From the NCBI GenBank assembly GCA_004794655.1, contig SMMW01000125.1:1753501-1817500 (forward strand): 64,000 nt of DNA, given 5' to 3'. The notes under the pieces were generated by a model. It was not told where the DNA came from. It ran no database searches and worked only from the letters and a program-made list of their open reading frames with translations. The translations under genes and the position numbers were made by a program. Numbering within the stretch: the stretch's first letter is position 1; every line of letters starts with the position of its first letter. This DNA comes from Marisa cornuarietis. Its lineage: Eukaryota > Mollusca > Gastropoda > Architaenioglossa > Ampullariidae. Positions 35,068 through 47,370 of this stretch are shown here, piece by piece.

Positions 35068-35395
35068 ACACATATACAGCAGGTAGAGTCATCACTGACA
35101 CATCTACAGCAGGCAGTGTCACCACAGACACATCTACAGCAGGTAGTGTCATTACAGACACATCTACAAAAGGTAGAGTCATCACTGACACATCTACAGC
35201 AGGTAGTGTCACCACAGACACATCTACAGCAGGTAGTTTCATTACAGACATATCTACAGCAGGTAGTGTCATCACAGACACATCTACAGCAGGTAGTGTC
35301 ATCACAGACACATCTACAGCAGGTAGTGTCATCACAGACACATCTACAGCAGGTAGTGTCATCACAAACACATCTACAGCAGGTAGTGTCCACGA
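35068..35395. repeat. 30-bp minisatellite, open on both strands
   Basis: About eleven units of ACATCTACAGCAGGTAGTGT plus CATCACAGAC. Because 30 is a multiple of three, the plus strand stays open (repeat TSTAGSVITD) and so does the minus strand. There is no splice or start context to support translation. It looks like a satellite with incidental frames. Confidence 0.85.
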
Positions 35396-35477
35396 CAGGG
35401 TGAGCTGTTACTTTTTTCTCAGCAAGTGTTAGTGTAGATGTCATTAATGTACTAAGTGTAGTCAAGCACACAGCCTG

Positions 35478-35488
35478 CAACACACACA

Positions 35489-35520
<32 letters not shown>
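35478..35520. repeat. (CA)n microsatellite
   Basis: About twenty CA units with one AACAC interruption. Confidence 0.9.
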
Positions 35521-35523
<3 letters not shown>

Positions 35524-35629
35524 CGGGACAGTGTAACGTTTTTGAATGTGTCTATATATATATATCAATACACTAAAAATAAAAGAAATACAAGTTATTT
35601 TTTAATGATTTTTTTCACATTTTTTCCGA

Positions 35630-35735
35630 GGCACAGAGGACTGTTACAGAGGATTCGTAAAGTGTGTCAATCTACTCATCTGGGCCTAAGTCTGTAGAAA
35701 CCAGTCAAAGACCACATCCTACCCCAGTAGTAACA
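35630..35735 (-). repeat. Retroelement 3' tail fragment
   Basis: The phrase CTGGGCCTAAGTCTGTAGAA, followed by CCAGTCAAAGACCACATCC, also occurs in related form at 39590-39660 and 61060-61110. This marks a dispersed element, probably oriented on the minus strand. Confidence 0.5.
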
Positions 35736-35837
35736 CTGATTAGAACATTCCAGTATACCCGTTTGTCACCTGTAATCTTTTTGCACTGATTTTCCACTTT
35801 TGCTGAAACAAAATATGAGAGTTTTTACACGCCACAT

Positions 35838-36378
35838 GTTTGTGTCTGTGAAGTGTGTGACTGTCGTGGCCACATCTGTGTCTCTGTGATGTGTGTGTCT
35901 CTGTGATGTGTGTGACTGTCGTGGCCACATCTGTGTCTGTGTGATGTGTGTGTCTGTGTGATGTGTGTGACTGTCGTGGCCACATCTGTGTCTCTGTGAT
36001 GTGCGTGACTGTCGTGACCACTTTTGTGTCTCTGTGATGTGTGTGACTGTCGTGGCCACATCTGTGTCTCTGTGATGTGTGTGTCTCTGTGATGTGTGTG
36101 ACTGTCGTGCCACATCTGTGTCTCTGTGATGTGTGTGTCTGTGTGATGTGTGTGACTGTCGTGGCCACATCTGTGTCTCTGTGATGTGTGTGTCTGTGTG
36201 ATGTGTGTGACTGTCGTGGCCACATCTGTGTCTCTGTGATGTGTGTGTCTCTGTGATGTGTGTGACTGTCGTGGCCACATCTGTGTCTCTGTGATGTGTG
36301 TGTCTCTGTGATGTGTGTGACTGTCGTGGCCACTTCTGTGTCTCTGTGATGTGTGTGTCTCTGTGATGTGTGTCGGTC
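35838..36378. repeat. About 55-bp minisatellite with 18-bp subunits
   Basis: Units combine GACTGTCGTGGCCACATCTG with one or two copies of TGTCTCTGTGATGTGTG. About ten units are present, some missing one subunit. The long histidine-rich minus-strand frames are by-products. Confidence 0.9.
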
Positions 36379-36384
36379 AAGGAG

Positions 36385-37100
36385 AGCGAGCTGCGTGTAT
36401 CTTGTGTTTGTATGTAGCGTGCACTGGCTTATGGGATGAGATCAGCTTGTTAATTGGCTCATTCAATCAGCTGAGATGTGAGATGAACAGAGACATGCCG
36501 TGTAGTTGAAGGATATGAGATATTCGGGGCGCTGAAGTGCCAACAAGAATTTACACAAGGGCAGCTTCTGAAAATTTAATACAATAAATATACATCAAAG
36601 ACTAATAATTTTCTATCGTATACATTCTATTTTATTTGTATATATTTTATATTTCACATACTACTGATATATGGTAGCGGGATTTTCTTAAAGGTCAACA
36701 CGATTGCAACATTTTTCTCCATGTTTGAGGGTTTTTTATTTTAAAACAATAATTCCCCAAATATGAGTACATAATTAAGCTTTATGTTACAAGATATAAG
36801 GCTTCCAACATCGGCATTCTCACTTGCTGCTCGGAAAGCAGAAAAAGCTCTCCTCATCTCATTTATTCCCCTCCTAAATATTCCCCAGTTCATGTTTTGC
36901 TCTCAAATTCAACAACAACGACAACACTTACACCGGTGACTATCGTCACGTAGCACGTCAACATTGTGATGAAGGACCCCCCAAAGCACCCCCCCCCCTG
37001 TTATAGCGCCGTATCGTAGTATCGCCATGTTGTCAACACACTTGTAAATAAAATGAACTTAGAGATGGACTTCCTATGTTAATGATTTGAGAAAACTTTG
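36385..37100. other. No supported gene
   Basis: AT-rich sequence between two minisatellites, with a C-run at 36990-37000. I see no coding exon. Confidence 0.5.
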
Positions 37101-37104
37101 TCCC

Positions 37105-37350
37105 ACCATCACCTGTCATCACCTGTGTGTACATGTTACTATCACCTGTCATCACCTGTGTGTACATGTTACTATCACCTGTCATCACCTGTGTGTATAT
37201 GTTACTATCACCTGTCATCACCTGTGTGTACATGTTAGTATCACCTGTCATCACTTGTGTGTACATGTTACTATCACCTGTCATCACCTGTGTGTATATG
37301 TTACTATCACCTGTCATCACCTGTGTGTACATGTTACTATCACCTCTCAT
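37105..37350. repeat. 33-bp minisatellite
   Basis: About seven copies of CACCTGTCATCACCTGTGTG plus TACATGTTACTAT. Confidence 0.9.
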
Positions 37351-37571
37351 CTCCTGCCCATTTATTTACTAGGGGAAACAAATCCCCGGTTTCCCGCACG
37401 TGACTATCTGTAAAACGAGACTGAGACCATCAAAACCTGACAATGGAATCACGAGTAGTACCCTCCCCCCTCCTGCTCTTGTTACTTGTCTCCCAATCTT
37501 TCTCTGCAGAATCACTTTTCTGTTACTTGCTGAACGTTTGTGTTTTCCATCTTTGTTTTCTGTTTGTCGTA

Positions 37572-38590
37572 AGTAACACTATACTTGTGATAAACAGCTT
37601 ACCCCCATGGTAGTATTGTGTCACTAGTAATACTATACTCGTGATAAACAGCTTACCCCCAGGGTAGTATTGTGTCACTAGTAATACTATACTCGTGATA
37701 AACAGCTTACCCCCATGGTAGTATTGGTGTCACTAGTAATACTATACTCGTGATAAACAGCTTACCCCATGGTAGTATTGTGTCACTAGTAATACTATAC
37801 TCGTGATAAACAGCTTACCCCCATGGTAGTATTGGTGTCACTAGTAATACTATGCTCGTGATAAACAGCTTTCCCCCAGGGTAGTATTGTGTCACTAGTA
37901 ATACTATACTCGTGATAAACAGCTTACCCCATGGTAGTATTGTGTCACTAGCAATACTATAATTGTGATAAGCAGCTTACCCCCAGGGTAGTATTGGTGT
38001 CACTAGTAATACTATACTCGTGATAGGCAGCTTACCCCTAGGGTAGTATTGTGTCACTAGTAATACTATACTCGTGATAAACAGCTTACCCCCAGGGTAG
38101 TATTGTGTCACTAGTAATACTATACTCGTGATAAACAGCTTACCCCCATGGTAGTATTGGTGTCACTAGTAACACTATGCTCGTGATAAGCAGATTACCC
38201 CCATGGTAGTATTGTGTCACTAGTAATAATATACTCGTGATAAACAGCTTACCCCCATGGTAGTATTGGTGTCACTAGTAACACTATACTCGTGATAAAC
38301 AGCTTACCCTCATGGTAGTATTGTGTCACTAGTAACACTATACTCGTGATAAACAGCTTACCCTCATGGTAGTATTGTGTCACTAGTAACACTATACTCG
38401 TGATAAACAGCTTACCCCCATGGTAGTATTGTGTCACTAGTAACACTATACTTGTGATAAACAGCTTACCCCTATGGTAGTATGGTGTCACTAGTAACAC
38501 TATACTTGTGATAAACAGCTTACCCCCATGGTAGTATGGTGTCACTAGTAATACTATACTTGTGATAAACAGCTTACCCCCAGGGCTAAG
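37572..38590. repeat. 54-55-bp minisatellite
   Basis: About nineteen units of CTCGTGATAAACAGCTTACC, CCCATGGTAGTATTG and GTGTCACTAGTAATACTATA. TTGTG and TTGGTG variants account for the 54/55-bp length difference. Confidence 0.92.
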
Positions 38591-38649
38591 GAGCTGCTGT
38601 CAGAAGGACAGGCTAATGTGACAGCAGGTAGGAGCACAGGTGGGTCGGC

Positions 38650-38955
38650 CCCACGATGTCTGTCATGTTGTCATATCTATGTTGACATGTCTGTCATGTT
38701 GTCATATCTGTCATGTCTGTCATGTTGTCATATCTGTCATGTTGACATGTCTGTCATGTTGTCATATCTATGTTGACATGTCTGTCCATGTTGTCATATC
38801 TGTCATGTTGACATGTCTGTCATGTCTGTCATGTTGTCATATCTATGTTGACATGTCTGTCCATGTTGTCATGTCTGTCATGTTGTCATATTTATGTTGA
38901 CATGTCTGTCATGTTGTCATATCTATGTTGACATGTCTGTCCATGCTGTCAAGAC
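38650..38955. repeat. About 31-bp minisatellite
   Basis: Repeats of TCATGTTGTCATATCTATGT and TGACATGTCTG in varying combinations. Confidence 0.88.
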
Positions 38956-39039
38956 TGTCGAAGGTTGTCTATAAAGTGGTTGTCAAGCAGTTGCTGTCTG
39001 TGTCAACACTGACAACTTGATGTCATCATGACAGTGTGC

Positions 39040-39306
39040 ACCTCTTCCTTGAGCACTACTCCTAGTCCACAATGCTAGTCCTTACCCCCCCTTCCCTCTT
39101 GCTACTTTACCCATCACTACTTTTCTCTGTTCCTGTTACTTGATGCCTTTTGTTATCTGTTTTTGTCAGTACTGTCGTTTTCTTTCGTCCCCTTTGTTCT
39201 GTGTCTACTTAGTCCACGTCTCTTCCTCGTGTTAAGCGCTAAGAGCATGCTCTCTATGAGTGTAAATATGCGCTATAAACATCTTCACTATTATTATTAT
39301 TATTTA
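39040..39306 (+). mobile_element. Retroelement 3' end with (ATT)n tail
   Basis: A pyrimidine-rich stretch leads to GTGTTAAGCGCTAAGAGCAT, then GCGCTATAAACATC, and ends in ATTATTATTATTATT. This is the pattern of SINE/LINE 3' ends with a microsatellite tail. No coding part is attached. Confidence 0.5.
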
Positions 39307-39559
39307 TCGCCCTGTTGACAGACACACGTTGCTGTCCACAACATTCAAGACTTGCATTGAAGATGTTGAGCTACAGACAACCCAACATACGATATCATCC
39401 CACTCACAGCACCGAGTCGCTTAGTCTTGATGGTGTTTACTGCCAGTCAGGGCCAGTCACTCGCTCACATCAACACACACCAACATTTTTTATTTTTAAC
39501 AGTTTTTACATGTCGATTCAAAATGGGGGAGTTCCGTGCTTCTACACATTCAAATCTTC

Positions 39560-39845
39560 ATTCCATTGCCGACAAAAGAACACTTACAGACCATTTTTTG
39601 TGTCGACCTACTAATTGGGGCCTAAGCCTGTAGACAGGTAACAAAGACTAGTAACTGCCCCCAACAGTCACACCTGTTATCACACACACCCCGGTGTTGA
39701 TCTCAACATCTTGTCATTGATGTCCCACATCTGCTTAAACATAACAATGAACTTGTCCACATTCCTGCCCACTACAGATACCATATGCTGACTTATCAAC
39801 ATGAATTATTATTTCGTGTTTCGGAAAACCCCGATAAAGTAGATG
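39560..39845 (-). repeat. Dispersed repeat, copy A
   Basis: It shares with 61030-61290 the GGGGCCTAAGCCTGTAGACA phrase, a CTACAGATAC block, and TTTCGGAAAA followed by GATAAAGTAG. The family is not recognised. Confidence 0.5.
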
Positions 39846-40185
39846 GACATTGAGGAGCACACTGACGACGAGGAGCACACAGCTCTTAACTCCGCCATCT
39901 TGCCCTTCCTCGTCATGACGAGAGCCAGAGAAATAACTGAGTTATTCCACTGCCAGTGTGAGAGAAAGATGTGAGGTTTGACCAAATAATACATTGACTT
40001 CAAGACAAGTCGTGAGTTCCTATTATTTCCTTCTGTAGTTGATGTGATGATTACTTCAACATAGCGATAACATCACCAACAACAAACACTACAGGGCCTG
40101 GGGAGACAGAGACAGGCTGTGTTAGAGGTAATCACAAGTAATAAGTAATACTTAGCAGTACTGAGTATGCAATTGAACTACTGAG

Positions 40186-41340
40186 AAACAATGGGTATAT
40201 CACAATATATAATAATGGGTATATCACAATGTATAATAATGAGTATATCACAATATATAATAATGTGTATATCACAATATATAATAATGTGTACATCACA
40301 GTGTATAATAATGGGTATATCACAATATATAATAATGTGTATATCACAGTGTATAATAATGGGTATATCACAATATATAATAATGTGTACATCACAGTGT
40401 ATAATAATGGGTATATCACAATATATAATAATGTGTATATCACAGTGTATAATAATGGGTATATCACAATATATAATAATGTGTATATCACAGTGTATAA
40501 TAATGGGTATATCACAATATATAATAATGTGTATATCACAGTGTATAATAATGGGTATATCACAATGTATAATAATGGGTATATCACAATATATAATAAT
40601 GGGTGCATCACAATGTATAATAATGGGTAGATCACAATATATAATAATGTGTATATCACAATGTATAATAATGAGTATATCACAATATATAATAATGTGT
40701 ATATCACAATATATAATAATGTGTACATCACAGTGTATAATAATGGGTATATCACAATATATAATAATGTGTATATCACAGTGTATAATAATGGGTATAT
40801 CACAATATATAATAATGTGTACATCACAGTGTATAATAATGGGTATATCACAATATATAATAATGTGTATATCACAGTGTATAATAATGGGTATATCACA
40901 ATATATAATAATGTGTACATCACAGTGTATAATAATGGGTATATCACAATATATAATAATGTGTATATCACAGTGTATAATAACGGGTATATCACAATAT
41001 ATAATAATGTGTATATCACAGTGTATAATAATGGGTATATCACAATATATAATAATGTGTATATCACAGTGTATAATAATGGGTATATCACAGTGTATAA
41101 TAATGGGTATATCACAATATATAATAATGTGTATATCACAGTGTATAATAATGGGTATATCACAATGTATAATAATGGGTATATCACAATATATAATAAT
41201 GGGTGCATCACAATGTATAATAATGGGTAGATCACAATATATAATAATGTGTATATCACAATGTATAATAATGGGTAGATCACAATATATAATAATGTGT
41301 ATATCACAGTTTATAACAATATTAGGTGTATCACAATGTA
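40186..41340. repeat. 24-bp satellite with higher-order structure
   Basis: About 48 units of TGGGTATATCACAATATATA plus ATAA. Alternating GGG and GTG variants, and ATA and GTG variants, give a 48-bp double unit. Rare variants (gagtatatc at 40241 and 40673, gtgcatc near 40602 and 41202) recur at multiples of 24, showing larger block duplications. Frames open on both strands follow from the unit length and are not genes. Confidence 0.95.
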
Positions 41341-41572
41341 TAATAACAATCTGTATATCTTGTATTTGTTTTATATACTATGTAGACTATACAGATAACT
41401 ATACGTAGCTTGTATTTGTTTACTATTCTAAAACACTACACATATAACTCTACAAGTATCTGTTACTGGTATCATCATCAACAAGCAGGTAGGGGAGCGG
41501 GTCTCAGGCTCGCATCATAACGACAATCATAACGGAAAGTCCCGAAAGTGAAAGTGTAGTCGGCAGATATAG

Positions 41573-41574
<2 letters not shown>

Positions 41575-41607
<33 letters not shown>
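41575..41607. repeat. (GT)n microsatellite
   Basis: About sixteen GT units. Confidence 0.95.
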
Positions 41608-41610
<3 letters not shown>

Positions 41611-41726
41611 CTACTCACGTAGCCATGACTGGCCTCAGCTCATTTAGCCTCGTCACACTCTGGTCTCACCCCGCCACCATCAAACATAATAAATCACACT
41701 GCAAGGCACAGAGCGGGAAAACATCT

Positions 41727-42402
41727 ACACTTACTGACATTACGGGTGTATGTATACCCGCTACAATATGTGGGTACTAACAGCCTGTACACTTACTGAC
41801 ATTACGGGTGTATGTATACCCGCTACAATATGTGGGTACTAACAGCCTGTACACTTACTGACATTACGGGTGTATGTATACCCGCTACAATATGTGGGTA
41901 CTTACAGCCTGTACACTCACTGACAATACGGGTGCATGTATACCCGCTACAATATGTGGGTACTAACAGTCTGTACACTCACTAGCATTACGGGTGTATG
42001 TATACCCGCTACAATATGTGAGTACTAACAGCCTGTACACTTAATGACATTACGGGTGTATGTATACCCGCTACAATATGTGGGTACTAACAGCCTGTAC
42101 ACTGACTGACATTACGGGTGTATGTATACCCGCTACAATATGTCAGTACTAACAGCCTGTACTCTTACTGACATTACGGGTGTATGTATACCCGCTACAA
42201 TATGTGGGTACTGACAGCCTGTACACTGACTGACATTACGGGTGTATGTATACCCGCTACAATATGTCAGTACTAACAGCCTGTACTCTTACTGACATTA
42301 CGGGTGTATGTATACCCGCTACAATATGTGGGTACTGACAGCCTGTACACTGACTGACATTACGGGTGTATGTATACCCGCTACAATATGTGGGTACTAA
42401 CA
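41727..42402. repeat. 62-bp satellite with internal palindrome
   Basis: About eleven units. Each contains CGGGTGTATGTATACCCG, an 18-bp near-perfect palindrome (one G-T wobble), then CTACAATATGTGGGTACTAA and CAGCCTGTACAC. The palindrome is preserved in nearly all units. Confidence 0.92.
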
Positions 42403-42644
42403 CCGGGTGAAGTTAGCACGACTGTGACTCTGTAAATATCAGTTTCCATAGAGCAGTGAGTCAGTTACGATGAGGCTGACCGCTGCTCACCGTCTACTCA
42501 CTGCACGTTGATCTACGCATTCTACGGGGTAAGAGGCGGCCATAGTGACCACAAGTCAAGCTAATAATAGCACGGGGTGGGTGAGGGTGTGGGGCGGTGT
42601 GGAGCACCTAACGACTTTCCTTATCATGTAAAACTCATCTGGAC

Positions 42645-42925
42645 CTGACACTGACACTATGGCACTGACACGATGGCAATGATATTATGTCACTGACACT
42701 ATGCCACTGACACGATGTGTGCGATGACACTGACACTATGTGTGTGATGGCACTGACACTATGGCACTGACACTATGGCACTGACACTATGTGTGCGATG
42801 GCACTGACACTATGTGTGCGATGTCACTGACACTATGTGTGCGATGTCACTGACACTATGACACTATGTGTGCGATGTCACTGACACTATGTGTGCGATG
42901 TCACTGACACTATATGTGCGATGGC
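42645..42925. repeat. 23-bp minisatellite
   Basis: Units of CACTGACACTATGTGTGCGA TGT and a shorter CACTGACACTATGG variant. The array ends less than 100 bp before exon 1 of copy 2. Confidence 0.88.
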
Positions 42926-43021
42926 AGGGTGTCCTCACACACACAACAGTCTGTGGGTTTCCAGGCGCCAGACGCTGCCTCCGACAGACTGTGTCCTGTA
43001 CAGGGGAGACCACTGTCAACA

Positions 43022-43085
43022 ATGTCTGCTCACCTGTCGTCTGCTCCACAACAGGTGAGACAATAGAGAATAATGAGCCAAATCC

Positions 43086-43155
<70 letters not shown>

Positions 43156-46100
43156 CTTCTGGTACACATATGTAACATCCCTTCCTGTCCACAATCCTCT
43201 CAGTGATGTGTGTGTTGTTCAGTCTCACGATGTTGTCCTCTAACTGTAATAACTGTCACACACACACACAGCCACCTACAGGAGGAGGTGGAAGACAAAG
43301 TTCTACAGGCGGTGGCGGGGTGAAAGTTTACCTACACGCCGTGACTGATGAAGAGGCTGAACTACTGACAGATACAGGTGGGCTGTCTCTTCTCAGAATT
43401 TGTGTTTGTTTTTTTAGGGACAATAGACAAAAGGAGGATAAAAAGCAGACAGGAGTGAAGTAGTAAAACAGCTTTCAGATGTAAACAGCAAAGTCAGAAA
43501 ATCCACGAGAATGATGGAGGACTGAGAGAGAAATGACAATGATAATGATGATAAGCTTGATTATCACCAGTACAGTAATGATTGTGTGTGTTCCATGTAG
43601 TTTTCAGGATTTTTGTTCATAAAACTTACTATCAGCCATTACAGATTGTTGAAATAATAATGACCGATTCAAGATCAATTATCTGTTATATTGTAGGTGA
43701 TGTTTATGCGCCTTGACAAGCCAGATTCAAACATTTTGTATTTTAGCAAACACACGCCCCCTGGAAGAGGTGAAGAAGATGTCAGGCGCTGACGTAGAGA
43801 TGAACCCCAACCCCTCACCTGTACCAGGTATGAAGATTCTCAACATCCGCGGTGATCCTTCTCAGATCGAGGCGGCAGTCAGACTCATCAGTCAGAAGAC
43901 TGGTTCACAGGTTTGTTTGCTGACAAATAAATGTATATTAGAACATATTACAACACATTACAACATGGTGTAACAAACTATAACCCAGGAGATAACAAAT
44001 ACCTGAGTGGATGACAGAATGTTACAATGCTATCTCTCCAGTAATAAACAGCAGTAGCTAAGAAAAATAATCTAAAATACACCAAATGGCTTAGAGATAA
44101 TAGGCAGTTATTATTTAATTTACCAAAATGGTGTTGACACAGGAAACATTATCAGAGCAAGCCCAGACATTCTGGCTACAGTGGGTTGAGGCCGCGTTCC
44201 CTGATCTCGACTCTCGCGCCTACTTCCTGCCTCCTGTCTACATCAACCGCGTGCCGATGACCAGACAGTCGACTGCAGGTCAGGATGTTCTCGTCCTACA
44301 GTCGGCACCTGGACAGGCTGGTCAGTCTCACCAACTGCCGACAACTTCATCGTCTGCTGCTCATCCGTCCAGTCCTCAGCCTCCTCGTCTTCAGGACAGT
44401 GACATCAGAGACGATGCAGCCATGCAACGGATTTTTGTCTGTCTTCAGAAACTGTGTGAAGAGAAGAGAGATGTCATGGTTGGAATGACTCAGCTTCAGT
44501 TCGGACAGTACCTGGGTGAACCTTGTTACACTGCCGCCGCTACCCAGCTACCCCGACCCTCCAACCTTCCTCCTTCTCTACCACAGAAGTTCAAACAGGG
44601 AGACTTTGATGTTCTTCTCATTCACCGACAGTACGGACTGGTAGTCTGTGAGGTGAAGGCCTTTGGTGACAATATTAAAGATGTAAACATGTCACAGCAG
44701 GATATAAACAACAACATTAGAAAGAAACTGAATGAGGCCATGTCACAGCTGGACAAGGCGGCGGCCATGTTGTCTCACCTGGTGTCTGACATCTCACCTG
44801 GTCTGCGCATCACTAAGACCATCGCTTTCCCCAACCTCACAGTTTGTCAACTTCAACAGGTCATCTCCGGCGACACCCAGCTGACTCAGGTTAAAGTTCA
44901 TTCTGTGCACTTGACATTCTTACACATAAACACCTTTACACCGCACAGGATCAGTTTTGAACTGTCATACTTTTACTTGTATTTCTTATTTCTTAGTCTA
45001 ACAGTATCCACTAGACGAGATGGTTAGGATTACAGTTATGATACTTTTTGTCAATGGCTGCTTGATAATAAATGTTTACGGTAGTAAGTCAGCATGGACC
45101 TCGCTAGCGATGCACAATATTGTCTTCTTGTTAGTCATAGAGCCCCCTATACACGGCATGTCGTAGAAATAAAATTGAATAGCATCAAATATAAAAGAGA
45201 ATGTTATCAAGTCTTTCAGCGCCTAACCAGTGACTAACAACTATTAGCAAACCAGGCTACTGAGTGTTACGGATAAACGTAGATGGACCGTTGATGTGGA
45301 AATGTCCCGTGTGCCTATGTCGTCGTCAATGGCTCGTTATGGGTCCTAAATCTGCGGTGCCAACCTCTCCACGAAAACAGAGTATTGCAGTCAAGATATT
45401 TCCACTAAAATGCTTTATTCACCAAGTTCATACAGCGAGCTTCACTCAATCAAAGCGGCAACACACGCCGGCAACACGATTATAACAGCTTATTCTGACA
45501 ACGATCCTAGCAGCCACTCCTGCTACTCTAACGGCGACACACGCGCCCGACACAACAACTGAACAGTAACACGCGCTGACTACATACACACTAAGGCTAC
45601 ACAGGCCTGACTCAACTAGCGGCGCTACACGCACGCGCAAACTGTCTACTATACTCTCGCTCGCCTTCCCTACTGAAACACTCATTCACACTGCTTATAT
45701 ACACGATACAAACACATCTAGAAACATCCAGCATCTACTCGTCACGCATGCGCACTCTCACACTGAACGGTCTGGGGTATCGAGGCTTACGTCAGACACC
45801 CGCTCACGCACCCACGAGAAAGGCTAGAAAGATCTCGGCGCTTGTTTACAGTCCCGCGGCCGGCTGGTCAGTCAACCGGGGTCAAACATGTCAACAAAGC
45901 GCCGGTGACCCGTCACACAGACCGCTACCGCTGAGTAAATAAGTCTTCTGGTAACTTCTCTCAGTTTATAACAGACATGTCAGTTTCTTGTCAAATTGAA
46001 TGAACTTATTACAGGCCCTGTGTCAGTGTCTGGGAACAAGAGACGCCGTCGACATCGCTGGTGTGTGTCTGTGCTCTGATCAGTTGTCTGACCCCAAGAC

Positions 46101-47311
46101 CCCGTGTGACGTCAGTAGTCACGTGCTGAGGGAACTCGGACACTGGTGGCAGCGACGTGTGGCTGGGGCTGGACCTGACTCTCAGAACATGACTTCACAC
46201 GTGTACAGGCGTCTGGTAGCCAGGTGAGTCAAATAAGGTCTATAATGGTATAAGGTCTATGATGATCTGGAGAATTTACTAAGAGCGCTTTTCATCTTTA
46301 AAAAAACAAGGTGTTCATTCAAAAATATTAATGTCACGTGACAGCCCGGTCAGGACTTGCAGTGAGCACACGAAGGTGTTCCGAATGTTCCAGAGATCGA
46401 CCTCTGTCTCTCTCATGCTAAGATGTCCTGACTACTTATTGTCGCTTTCCCACAATTTGGGCACAACATTTCTCTGTGAAGTTTGTCATTATAGTCAGCA
46501 AAGTTTTCAGTAAGAGATTTTCTTTAGGAACTGATATTTCCTTGACAGAACTGGTGAAACTTCACATCTTTAAATTTACTCCCCATGTCTGCTGTCTTTA
46601 AGATGTTATCAAATAGATTTTTTGTCGCTGAAAATCTTGTCAACTTGAGATGATTGAGTGAGAGTGAGAGTGTTGTAGCCATTCTCACACAGCCTTACAA
46701 ACAACAAATAAAGTCCATGTATTTCCTTTAAATGTTGTTATCCGTGAACTCGCGATGACAATGTTTTACTGTCATGTGGCACAGTCTGTCATAAACCACT
46801 GTTTGTCAGTCTGACATCATCTCCTGAAGTCTGACTGTTTTAAGGGAGGGAGTGACCACTGGAATGCGGGGCAGCCCCACTTCACTTTCCCGCCTTGGTG
46901 TCTCCTCTTTATGAATCTCTTTGGTCACGTGACTTGTTAAAATATACAAGTTGTCAAATGTCAACCTCCTTTATAGAATACAAATCTGATCATATAACAG
47001 TCGCTCGCTAGTCTTCATACTATTTCCATGTGTACTGTCAGAGAAGTGAGCTGTCTTACAAGTGTAAGTTGTGCTACTATGAGTTTGATAATCTGCTGTA
47101 GGTTTCCAGGCAAACAAAGTGGTTATTTAATGTAAATACACCAAAATGTTCGGCTGAAACTCGTTAGAACAAATCTTGAATGAAAGACCAAGCGGTCCTT
47201 CTCCACTTACCAGTTTAAAAAGGATAAACAAATATAGTGTCGAAGTCTTTATACCTGTAAATCCAACTTCATCCTTCTCTCTATTTTGTTAACAAGTTCA
47301 CCTAAAAGCAA

Positions 47312-47370
<59 letters not shown>

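Noticed and set aside
34871..36380. Repetitive frames in the 30-bp and 55-bp minisatellites
   Set aside because: They are open on both strands and bounded only by the array ends, with no gene structure.
35838..38955. A CRISPR-like array of regular repeats
   Set aside because: These are head-to-tail minisatellites without unique spacers, in an animal genome.
40132..41408. Frames of about 400 residues on both strands
   Set aside because: The unit is 24 bp, so every frame stays open by arithmetic. It is a satellite, not a gene.
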